DNA of 64,000 bases, from assembly GCF_018130165.1 (NCBI RefSeq), contig NZ_JAFCLZ010000008.1, positions 124,001 to 188,000 on the forward strand, in the 5' to 3' direction. Made by a program: the position numbers and the translations under genes. Positions 8,455 to 15,925 of this stretch are shown here, in pieces; within the stretch, counting starts at the first letter, position 1, and the number at the start of each line of letters is the position of its first letter. The stretch is from Bradyrhizobium sp. JYMT SZCCT0180. GTDB taxonomy: Bacteria > Pseudomonadota > Alphaproteobacteria > Rhizobiales > Xanthobacteraceae. The notes below the pieces were generated by a model. The model saw only the letters and a list, made by a program, of their open reading frames with translations, had not been told where the DNA came from and searched no databases.

Positions 8455-8948
8455 TGCTGTCGCGCGAAAGCAGCGCCACGCTGATGTCAGCCGTAACCGC
8501 CTTCATCTACAAGGAGGCGCGGCTGCAGGACGAGCACCAGTACGAAGCGTGGGAAGCGCTGTGGACCGACGACGGCGTCTATTGGGTGCCGGCCAATGGC
8601 GACGACATCGATCCAGAAAAGGAAATGTCGATCATCTACGACAACCGGTCGCGCATCTCGCTGCGCATCAAGCAATTGCTGACGGGAAAACGCCACACCC
8701 AGACGCCGCAATCGCGACTGCGGCGGCTGGTGTCCAACATCGAGCTGCTGGACCAGCAGCCCGGCGGCGATATCTGTGTCGCCAGCAACAGCATGGTGTT
8801 CGAATCAAGCCTGCGCGACGACACGGTCTGGGCTGCGCGTAACGAATACCGGCTGCGCTATGTCGATGGCGAGCTGCGCATGGCGTACAAAAAGGTGATC
8901 CTGGTCAACAACGAGAAAGCGCTGTTCACGCTCTCGTTCCTCATCTAG
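8454..8948 (+). CDS. Ring-hydroxylating oxygenase, beta subunit
   Basis: 164-residue small subunit (PF00866, a SnoaL-like fold) that packs with the alpha subunit, normally as a3b3. Recognisable segments are FIYKEARLQDEHQYEAWEAL at residues 17-36, WTDDGVYWVPA just after, the conserved RISLRIKQLLTG stretch, and LRYVDGELRMAYKKVILVN near the C-terminus. The start is set by the TGATG overlap with the alpha subunit. Its role is structural. Confidence 0.9.
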   Translation: MLSRESSATLMSAVTAFIYKEARLQDEHQYEAWEALWTDDGVYWVPANGDDIDPEKEMSIIYDNRSRISLRIKQLLTGKRHTQTPQSRLRRLVSNIELLDQQPGGDICVASNSMVFESSLRDDTVWAARNEYRLRYVDGELRMAYKKVILVNNEKALFTLSFLI

Positions 8949-8969
8949 CCGTCAAGGGGCGAACCAGCC

Positions 8970-9764
8970 ATGATCGATAAAGGTCCCGTATTGCTCGACA
9001 TCTCAGGCGGCATTGCCCGGCTGCGGCTCAACCGCCCCGACGCCGCCAACGGCATGAGCGCCGAACTCCTTAGCGCGCTCTGCGATGCCATCATGGTCTG
9101 TCACGGTCAGCCGGATCTGCGCGTGCTGCTACTGAGCGGCGAGGGCACGAATTTTTGCGCGGGCGGCGACGTCAGAGCCTTTGCGTCGAAGGGCGAGAAG
9201 CTGCCTGACTACATCAGGCAGGCGACGGCCTATTTGCAGAACGCGGTGACGGGGCTGCTGCGGCTGGAAGCGCCGGTGATCACTTCGGTGCAGGGCTTTG
9301 CCGCCGGCGGCGGCGGTTTTGGACTCGTCTGCGCTTCCGATATCGTCATCGCTGGCGAATCCGCGAAATTCCTGGCGGGCGCGACGCGGGTTGCGATGGC
9401 GCCCGACGCCGGTGTTTCCGTCACGCTGTCGCGGCTGGTCGGTCTGCGTCGGGCGATGTCGATCCTTCTCACGAATCCAGTGATCTCGGCCGCGGAAGCT
9501 CTGGACATGGGCATCGTCACCAGGGTGGTGCCGGATGCTGATCTCGCCGAAGCGTCGCTCGCGATGGCGCGGGAGCTGGCGGCCGGTGCGCCGAAGGCGC
9601 TGGCCGCGACCAAGCGGCTGGTCTGGGCCGGAACCGCGCTCAGCATCGAGCAGTGCCTGTCGGAAGAAGCGCGCACGGTGTCCGAGCTGTCTGGCATGGC
9701 CGACGCGCGGGAAGGGCTCGCTGCCGTGATCGAGCGGCGCAAGCCCATCTTTACGGGACGCTAG
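8970..9764 (+). CDS. Enoyl-CoA hydratase/isomerase, PaaG-like
   Basis: 264-residue crotonase-fold enzyme acting on a CoA thioester. The oxyanion-hole loops are GEGTNFCAGGDVRAF and GFAAGGGGFGLVCASD. Both catalytic Glu positions of true hydratases are replaced; an Asp in VAMAPDAGVSVTL occupies the position of the catalytic Asp of PaaG (epoxyphenylacetyl-CoA isomerase). An isomerase role on a ring-derived CoA ester is therefore more likely. AAGGGG lies upstream of the ATG. It follows the beta subunit by 21 bases in the Rieske operon. Confidence 0.85.
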   Translation: MIDKGPVLLDISGGIARLRLNRPDAANGMSAELLSALCDAIMVCHGQPDLRVLLLSGEGTNFCAGGDVRAFASKGEKLPDYIRQATAYLQNAVTGLLRLEAPVITSVQGFAAGGGGFGLVCASDIVIAGESAKFLAGATRVAMAPDAGVSVTLSRLVGLRRAMSILLTNPVISAAEALDMGIVTRVVPDADLAEASLAMARELAAGAPKALAATKRLVWAGTALSIEQCLSEEARTVSELSGMADAREGLAAVIERRKPIFTGR

Positions 9765-9767
9765 TCG

Positions 9768-10526
9768 GTGCCGGCCGCAGGCACGCGCGCTTTCGGGCGG
9801 CTCGACGGCCGTCGCGCTTTCGTCTCGGGCGGCGCGAAGGGGATCGGTGCCGCCATCGTCCGGAGCTTTGCCGATGCCGGCGCTCACGTCGTGATCGCTG
9901 ATCTCGATCTTGAAACGGCATCCGGGCTTGCGGGGCAGGTCGGTGCGACGGCTGTTCATCTCGATGCCGGCGACGCCAAAATGGTGCAGGCGGTCATGGC
10001 GCAGCACGGGCCGTTCGATATCGTCGTCAACAATGCCGGCGTCGACCAGCATGCGTTCTTCACCGATACGACGCCGGAGGATTGGACCAAACTGCTCGCG
10101 GTTAATCTGGTCTCGGCCTTTGCCTGCACCCACGCCGCGTTGCCGGCGATGCAGGCCGCGAGCTTTGGGCGCATCATCAACATCACCTCGGAAGCAGGCC
10201 GGCTGGGTTCCAAAGGCGGCGCGGTCTATTCCGCCGCCAAGGGCGGCGTGGTCGCCTTCACCAAAAGCATTGCGCGCGAAAATGCGCGCTTTAGAATCAC
10301 CGCCAATGCCATTGCGCCGGGGCCGATCCGCACGCCGATGCTGGAAGCGGCGGTAGCCCAAGGCGGCGACAAGATATTGCGCGCCATGACCGACGCCACG
10401 CTGTTGCGGCGGCTCGGCGAGCCCGAAGAAGTCGCTGCCGCCGTGTTGTTCTTGGCTTCCGATCAGGCGGCTTACATCACCGGCGAAACACTTGGCGTAT
10501 CCGGCGGCATGGGAATGGGCGGCTGA
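9768..10526 (+). CDS. Short-chain dehydrogenase/reductase
   Basis: 252-residue classical SDR that oxidises or reduces an alcohol/ketone with NAD(P). The cofactor motif is SGGAKGIG near residue 21, NNAG is at about residue 88, the catalytic Ser is in IINITSEAG and the YxxxK pair is Y154 and K158. It starts at GTG (9768), three bases after the previous stop, so no separate promoter exists. In the pathway it probably oxidises the hydroxy product made by the oxygenase or a beta-hydroxyacyl-CoA. Confidence 0.85.
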   Translation: MPAAGTRAFGRLDGRRAFVSGGAKGIGAAIVRSFADAGAHVVIADLDLETASGLAGQVGATAVHLDAGDAKMVQAVMAQHGPFDIVVNNAGVDQHAFFTDTTPEDWTKLLAVNLVSAFACTHAALPAMQAASFGRIINITSEAGRLGSKGGAVYSAAKGGVVAFTKSIARENARFRITANAIAPGPIRTPMLEAAVAQGGDKILRAMTDATLLRRLGEPEEVAAAVLFLASDQAAYITGETLGVSGGMGMGG

Positions 10527-10527
10527 T

Positions 10528-11466
10528 ATGACGCGCGCAAGCGAAGATATCGCAACGGCGCCGATCGACCTTGCGATCGCGCGGATCCGCGCGGTCTACC
10601 GCAGCTGGAACCGCGACACGTCAGTGGCCCAGATGCGCAGCGATTGGGATGCGGCCTTTGGAGGCATCACCGCCCCGGTGACTTGCGAACGCGTCTGCGC
10701 TGGGGGCGTCGATGGCGAATGGATATCGCCGGCCAATGCGCCCCTCGATAAGGCCATTCTGTATTTTCATGGCGGCGGCTTTCGTATCGGCTCGGTGGAA
10801 TCGCACCGCGACCTGATCGCGCAGATCGCGCTCGCCAGCGGCTGTCGCGTGCTCGCCATCAACTACCGCCTTGCCCCGGAACATCGTTTTCCGGCGGCGC
10901 TGGACGATGCGCTGGCGGCCTATGGCTGGATGCTGGGGCAAGGGCCGGCGCACGGCAGTATCGCCTTTGCCGGAGATTCCGCAGGTGGCAATCTCGTGCT
11001 CGCCGCCATGCTGGCCTTGCGCGAACGCAAACTTCCGCTGCCTGTAGCGGCGGTGCTGATGTCGCCATGGACCGATCTGGCGGCGACCGGCGCGAGTTTT
11101 GTCAGCCGGGCCGAGGCGGACCCGATCCATCAGCGCCCGATGATCCTGGCGCTGGCCAAGAATTATCTGGGCGGGCAGGGCGATCCCTGCGACCCCCTGG
11201 TCTCGCCGCTCTATGCCGACCTTGCGCGTCTGCCACCGCTGTTGATCCAGGTCGGCGACCGCGAAACCGTGCTGGATGATTCAATCATGTTCGCCGACCT
11301 GGCGCGCGCCGCCGGTGTCGATGTTCATCTGGAGGTTTGGGATGGCATGATCCATGTCTTCCAGATGTTCGGGGCGGAGCTTTCCGAGGCGCGTCGGGCC
11401 ATCGCATCGATTGCGCAATTTCTCAACCGACACCTTCACATCAGGGACGAGAGGGCATCATCATGA
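10528..11466 (+). CDS. Alpha/beta hydrolase, hormone-sensitive-lipase family
   Basis: 312-residue esterase/lactonase-type hydrolase. It has the HSL oxyanion motif HGGGF near residue 85, the nucleophile elbow GDSAGG near residue 152, an acidic residue in GDRETVLDD and the catalytic His in WDGMIHVFQMF. All catalytic parts are present. The ATG at 10528 follows the SDR stop by one base. The stop overlaps the next gene's start as ATGA. A role opening a lactone or an ester intermediate is inferred from the operon. Confidence 0.85.
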   Translation: MTRASEDIATAPIDLAIARIRAVYRSWNRDTSVAQMRSDWDAAFGGITAPVTCERVCAGGVDGEWISPANAPLDKAILYFHGGGFRIGSVESHRDLIAQIALASGCRVLAINYRLAPEHRFPAALDDALAAYGWMLGQGPAHGSIAFAGDSAGGNLVLAAMLALRERKLPLPVAAVLMSPWTDLAATGASFVSRAEADPIHQRPMILALAKNYLGGQGDPCDPLVSPLYADLARLPPLLIQVGDRETVLDDSIMFADLARAAGVDVHLEVWDGMIHVFQMFGAELSEARRAIASIAQFLNRHLHIRDERASS

Positions 11467-12656
11467 ACGTCAGGCCCGCCGATCCGCGCAGGCACGCCGA
11501 CAGCGAATTCCATTTCTCGGATCAGCCGCAACTGTCAGAGGAGTTGCGGATGTTGCGCGAGCAGGTCCGCCGCTTCGTCGAGAAAGAGGTCGTGCCGTAT
11601 GGCGAGCAGTGGGAGCGCGACGGCAAGATCCCGCGCGAGATCTACCGCCGCATGGGCGCGCTCGGTTTTCTCGGCATGCGCCACGCAGCTGAATATGGTG
11701 GCACCGACATGGGGCCACTGGCGTCGATGGTGTGGGCGGAGGAGCTCGGGCGATCTACCTTCGGCGGTTTCACCTCGTCGGTGCTGGTTCATACCGACAT
11801 GTCGGCCGTCCATATCACCCTGCGCGGTACGCCGGAGCAAAAGCAGAAGTATCTGCCCGCGATCATCCGCGGCGAGACCATCTGCTCGATCGCGGTGACC
11901 GAGCCCGATGCGGGTTCCGACGTCGCCGGGCTGAAGACGCGGGCCCGCCGCGACGGCGATGCCTGGGTCATCAACGGATCGAAGATGTTCATCACCAATG
12001 CCGTCTATGGCGACATCCTGATCGTCGCCGCGCGTACCGATCCCGCCGCCAAGGGCAGCCGCGGCATTTCGCTGTTCATCGTCGAGCGCACGACGCCGGG
12101 TATCTCGGTCACAAAACTCGACAAGCACGGCTGGCTTTGCTCGGACACCGCAGAGATCAGTTTTCAGGATGTCCGAATCCCCGCCGGAAACCTGCTGGGA
12201 GAGGAGAACCGCGGTTTCTACGGCATCATGGAGACCTTCGAGAACGAGCGGATCTGCATCGGCGGCATCTGCGCCGGCGAGTCCGCCAAAGCGATCGAGC
12301 TCACCACCAATTATGTAAAGACCCGTCAGGCGTTCGGCGGTCCCTTATGGAACCAGCAGGCGGTGCGGCTCAAGCTCGCCTCGCTTGCGACCAAGGCCGC
12401 TGCGGCCCGGGCGTTGGCGTATCATGCCGCGGAACTCGTGGAGGCCGGCAAGCCCTGTCCGCGCGAGGTGTCGATGGTGAAGGCGCTGTCGCCGGAGGTG
12501 CTGCATGAGGTCGTGCATGGCTGCCTGCAACTGCATGGCGGCAGCGGTTTTATGCGAGGCACGCCGATCGAACGGATGGTGCGGGATGCCAGGGTGCTGA
12601 CGATTGGTGGCGGCGCCACCGAGGTCATGTTGGAGGAAGTCGCGAAAAGGATGTGA
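11463..12656 (+). CDS. Acyl-CoA dehydrogenase
   Basis: 397-residue FAD flavoenzyme that makes an enoyl-CoA from an acyl-CoA. The N-terminal helical domain is followed by CSIAVTEPDAGSDVAGLKT and the VINGSKMFITNA FAD-binding strand. The common C-terminal catalytic Glu is missing (the segment reads LTIGGGATEVM). A Glu in the MEMTF/ENER-type helix (TFENERICIGG, near residue 262) matches the alternative position used by isovaleryl-CoA dehydrogenase, so it should still be active, probably on branched or cyclic acyl-CoA. It overlaps the hydrolase gene by four bases (ATGA) and ends the operon. Confidence 0.87.
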   Translation: MNVRPADPRRHADSEFHFSDQPQLSEELRMLREQVRRFVEKEVVPYGEQWERDGKIPREIYRRMGALGFLGMRHAAEYGGTDMGPLASMVWAEELGRSTFGGFTSSVLVHTDMSAVHITLRGTPEQKQKYLPAIIRGETICSIAVTEPDAGSDVAGLKTRARRDGDAWVINGSKMFITNAVYGDILIVAARTDPAAKGSRGISLFIVERTTPGISVTKLDKHGWLCSDTAEISFQDVRIPAGNLLGEENRGFYGIMETFENERICIGGICAGESAKAIELTTNYVKTRQAFGGPLWNQQAVRLKLASLATKAAAARALAYHAAELVEAGKPCPREVSMVKALSPEVLHEVVHGCLQLHGGSGFMRGTPIERMVRDARVLTIGGGATEVMLEEVAKRM

Positions 12657-12666
12657 GGGGGGCTTA

Positions 12667-12791
12667 ACCTCTCCCGCTTGCGGGGGAGGTCGACGCGCGA
12701 AGCGCGGCGGGTGGGGGTGTCTCCACTTGGAGAGTTCGTCGTGGGGATAGACCCCCACCCCAGCCCTCCCCCGCAAGCGGGAGAGGGAGCA
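12667..12791. repeat. GC-rich palindromic element between convergent operons
   Basis: Arms around CTCTCCCGCTTGCGGGGGAGG and the complementary CCTCCCCCGCAAGCGGGAGAG frame an inner pair GGGTGGGGGT / ACCCCCACCC. The whole forms a long imperfect hairpin. Elements of this type (rhizobial palindromes) are scattered in Bradyrhizobium and Rhodopseudomonas intergenic space. Here it separates the convergent Rieske and FAD/Liv operons and probably acts as a two-way terminator. Confidence 0.8.
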
Positions 12792-12811
12792 GACCGCCGT
12801 TGTGGCGCCCC

Positions 12812-13972
12812 TCAATTCACCGGCTTGAAGCTCAGCGTCGAGAACTCGGACTGCATGATCTGCAGCTTCTGGTTCGAGAAGCGCACGCCGGGCCCAAAAC
12901 TGATCGGCGCCATGATGCCGGTCTCGACGTTCTTGGTCTTTTCCAGTTCGGTGATGGTGCAGGCCCAGGTCGGCTGCTTGCCGCAGCGCTCGATCGCGGC
13001 AATCAAGACCTTGGCGGCGGCATAGCCGGTCATGGAGTAGCGATTGATGCCCTTCATTTCGGCTTCCGGCAGCAGCCCCTTGGCTTTTTCGAGGAAAGCC
13101 TTGCCGGCGGCGCCTGCGAACGGCTCTACATAGTCGACGGCGTAGATGCCATCACCGGCCGGTCCCATCAGTTTCAGCACCGGCTCGACCCGCCCGGGCC
13201 AGAAGATGCCGACCACCGGCTTGATGTTGAGTTTTTCCAGCTCCTTCATCATGGCGATGTTCTCGCCGATGATGCCGCCGGCGAGAAACACCTCGGCGCC
13301 GGATTCCTTCAGTTGCAGCATGTCGGACGAAAAGTCCTGCTGGCCCTTCTTGTAATTGCCGCTGTAGACCACGTTGAGTTTCCTCGCCTTGACCACGGTG
13401 TCGAAGCCGTCGCGCACAGTGATGCCGTAGTCGTCGTCCTGCGTGATCAGGCCCCATTTCTTGCCGGGGTTCTTCTCGGCGAGATAGTTGACGAGGTGGA
13501 TGATGCCTTCCTCGTAGGATTGCCCGACCACGAACACGTTCTTGCGCGGCGGTTCCCAGAGGAATTTGACGGGCGCGACGTCGATCACGGTGGGAATGCC
13601 GGCTTTCTCCAGCAGCGGCATCACGGCGATGGACTGGCCGGAGCCGGAGATGCCGAGCAGGGCAAACGCCTTGTCGACGTCGGTCACCTTCTTGACGCCC
13701 TGGATGGTGCGGGCGGTGACGTAGCCGTCGTCTTCCAGCACATATTTGATCTTGCGGCCATTGATGCCGCCGGCGGCATTGGCTTCCGCGATCGCGATCT
13801 TGTGGCCGATCGATGCGGCAACCCCGAGCAGCGCCGGCGGGCCGGTCAGGGGTTCGACGTCGCCGATCACGATTTCGGTGTCGGTGATGCCGGGGTCTGC
13901 GGCCAGTGCCGGGGTGGTCGAGAGATACGCGCCCGCGAGCAACAGCGACGCGGTCGCCAGATATTTGATCAT
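12812..13972 (-). CDS. ABC importer periplasmic binding protein (LivK-like)
   Basis: 386-residue secreted binding protein. MIKYLATASLLLAGAYLST is a Sec signal ending at ALAADP. The mature protein begins with ITDTEIVIGDVEPLTGP, the first strand of type I periplasmic binding proteins; GINGRKIKYVLEDDGY and WGLITQDDDYGITV are further family landmarks. GAGGAGG lies just upstream of the ATG at 13972. It is the last gene of the seven-gene minus-strand operon with LivM, LivH, acyl-CoA ligase, LivG, LivF and the FAD enzyme. Its ligand is probably the acid that the ligase activates. Confidence 0.88.
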   Translation of the reverse strand: MIKYLATASLLLAGAYLSTTPALAADPGITDTEIVIGDVEPLTGPPALLGVAASIGHKIAIAEANAAGGINGRKIKYVLEDDGYVTARTIQGVKKVTDVDKAFALLGISGSGQSIAVMPLLEKAGIPTVIDVAPVKFLWEPPRKNVFVVGQSYEEGIIHLVNYLAEKNPGKKWGLITQDDDYGITVRDGFDTVVKARKLNVVYSGNYKKGQQDFSSDMLQLKESGAEVFLAGGIIGENIAMMKELEKLNIKPVVGIFWPGRVEPVLKLMGPAGDGIYAVDYVEPFAGAAGKAFLEKAKGLLPEAEMKGINRYSMTGYAAAKVLIAAIERCGKQPTWACTITELEKTKNVETGIMAPISFGPGVRFSNQKLQIMQSEFSTLSFKPVN

Positions 13973-14004
13973 TGTTTCCTCCTCCTGTTCGATTGCTTTT
14001 TTGA

Positions 14005-15051
14005 TTAGTAACGAAGCGGCCAGTTCACCCACATTCGCCTGAGGTCGTGCCAGGCGCCGACCAGGCCGCGCGGCTGGAAGCGCAGGAACAGGATGATGAC
14101 GAGGCCGTAGAGCATGCTTTTGAGCTCTTGCGCACCGATCGAGAACAGCGCGTCCATCTGCGCGCTGAACAGGCTGAAGACCAACCGGGTCGCTTCCGGC
14201 AGCAGCACGATCAGGACGGTGCCGAGCACGGCGCCGAGCGCCGAGCCGAGCCCGCCGACGATCAGGATCGCCAGCGCCTCGATCGAGAGCAGGAACGGAA
14301 AGCCCTCGACGCTGACGAAGGACAGATAAATGCCGTACAGCGCGCCGGACAGACCAGTGATGAAGGCGGAGGTGACGAAGGCGAACAGCTTGTAGGCGTG
14401 CAGATTGATGCCCATGACGCGGGCGGCGGTATCGTTGTCGCGGATCGCGACAAAGGCGCGGCCGACGCGGCTGCGACGGATGTTGAGGGTGGCAAACAAG
14501 GTGAGGACGGCAAAGCCGAGGCAGAGGTAGGTGAAAGCGGCGTCGCTGTCGAAGCTGATGCCAAAAATCTCCGGCCGCTGCACCGAAATGCCGCGGGCAC
14601 CGTTGGTCAGCCACCGCGCTTCCAGGATCACGGTGTTGATGATGAAGGAAAAGGCGAGGGTGGTGATCGCGAGATAAAGCCCCTTCAGCCGCAGCGACGG
14701 CGCGCCGACGATGAGGCTGGCGAGCGCCGGCACCACGCCGGCGCCAAGGAAGCCGACCAGCGGATGCATCTGATATTTGGAAACCAGGATCGCATAGGCG
14801 TAGGCGCCGGTGACGAGGAATCCGACATGGCCGAGTGAAATCAAGCCGGTGTAGCCGGTCAGGATGTTCAGGCCGAGCGCGCCGACGACCGTGATCAGGA
14901 TGATCATCAGAAACGACAGCACGTAGGAGTTCAGCACAAAGGGCGCGACGATCAGGCTGGCGACCAGCAGCGCCGACCACAGCCACACCGGCGGGGAATC
15001 GACGAGGGTAACGAGTTCGCCGTAGGTCTGTTTGAAATCGCCGGTGCGCAT
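14005..15051 (-). CDS. livM: Liv-type ABC importer permease (LivM-like)
   Basis: 348-residue inner-membrane permease. The segment LGLNILTGYTGLISLGHVGFL near residues 60-80 is the LivM hallmark, and GRAFVAIRDNDTAARVMGINLHAYK near residue 200 is the cytoplasmic coupling loop to the ATPases. LIVGGLGSALGAVLGTVLIVLLPE follows. It starts one base after the LivH stop, so the two are co-translated. Confidence 0.9.
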   Translation of the reverse strand: MRTGDFKQTYGELVTLVDSPPVWLWSALLVASLIVAPFVLNSYVLSFLMIILITVVGALGLNILTGYTGLISLGHVGFLVTGAYAYAILVSKYQMHPLVGFLGAGVVPALASLIVGAPSLRLKGLYLAITTLAFSFIINTVILEARWLTNGARGISVQRPEIFGISFDSDAAFTYLCLGFAVLTLFATLNIRRSRVGRAFVAIRDNDTAARVMGINLHAYKLFAFVTSAFITGLSGALYGIYLSFVSVEGFPFLLSIEALAILIVGGLGSALGAVLGTVLIVLLPEATRLVFSLFSAQMDALFSIGAQELKSMLYGLVIILFLRFQPRGLVGAWHDLRRMWVNWPLRY

Positions 15052-15052
15052 C

Positions 15053-15925
15053 CTAGACCCTCTCGATGTCGCGTTCGCCGAAGATGCCGAACGGGCGGAC
15101 CATCAGCACCACGATGATCATGGCAAACCCCGCGACCTCCTTCATGCCGGAGCCGAGATAGCCGCCAGCGAGATTCTCGGTGATGCCGATCAGGAGGCCG
15201 CCAAGGCCGGATCCGAGCACGGCGTCGAGGCCGCCGAGGATGGTGGCCGGAAACGCCTTCAGCCCGAGCTGGAACATCGCCGGCGACAGGTCATAGGACA
15301 GCGCGAAGAACACGCCGCCGATTCCCGCGATCACGGACGAGGCGGCCCAGGCGAGAGCATGGACCCTGGTGGCGCTGATGCCCATCAGCAGCGCGGTACG
15401 ATCGTCGGCGGCGACCGCGCGCATCGCGACGCCGATCTTGCTGTAGCGGAAGAACGCCCAGATCGCTGCCAGCAGCGCAAGAAGCGTGACGATGACGGCA
15501 ATCTGGCCGGTCCGCACGCCGATCGGGCCGATCCGCACGATGCTGCGGCCGAAGCCGACATCGAGGCCGTGCGGGTAGGCGTCCCAGATGAAATTGATCG
15601 ACGAGCGCAGGATCACCGCAAGGCCAATAGTGACCATCACGGTGGCGAACACCGGCTCGCCGAGCATCGGCCGCATCACGACGCGCTCGATGATCAGGCC
15701 AAGCACGACGGCGGCAAGGATGGCGCCGAGCGCGACCACGAACACATTGCCGCTGACCGTGGTCGAGATGGTCCAGGCTATATAGGCCGTGATCATGGTC
15801 ATTTCGCCTTGCGCGAAATTGACCAGGCCGGTGGACTTGTAGATCACCGCAAAACCCATCGCGATCAGCCCATAGATAGCGCCGATGGCAAGCCCTGAAA
15901 TCAGCAGCTGCATGAAATACTGCAT
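15053..15925 (-). CDS. livH: Liv-type ABC importer permease (LivH-like)
   Basis: 290-residue inner-membrane permease. It begins MQYFMQLLISGLAIGAIYGL and carries the family segment STGLVNFAQGEMTMITAY at residues 31-48 and the coupling loop KIGVAMRAVAADDRTALLMGI in the second half. The start is set by a TGATG overlap with the stop of the acyl-CoA ligase, which shows that the ligase is an integral member of the transporter operon. Confidence 0.9.
   Translation of the reverse strand: MQYFMQLLISGLAIGAIYGLIAMGFAVIYKSTGLVNFAQGEMTMITAYIAWTISTTVSGNVFVVALGAILAAVVLGLIIERVVMRPMLGEPVFATVMVTIGLAVILRSSINFIWDAYPHGLDVGFGRSIVRIGPIGVRTGQIAVIVTLLALLAAIWAFFRYSKIGVAMRAVAADDRTALLMGISATRVHALAWAASSVIAGIGGVFFALSYDLSPAMFQLGLKAFPATILGGLDAVLGSGLGGLLIGITENLAGGYLGSGMKEVAGFAMIIVVLMVRPFGIFGERDIERV

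Noticed and set aside
12812..14986. A single 724-codon minus-strand frame
   Set aside because: Only the last 386 codons are a gene (binding protein, ATG 13972). The rest reads antisense/out of frame across the LivM gene at 14005-15051.
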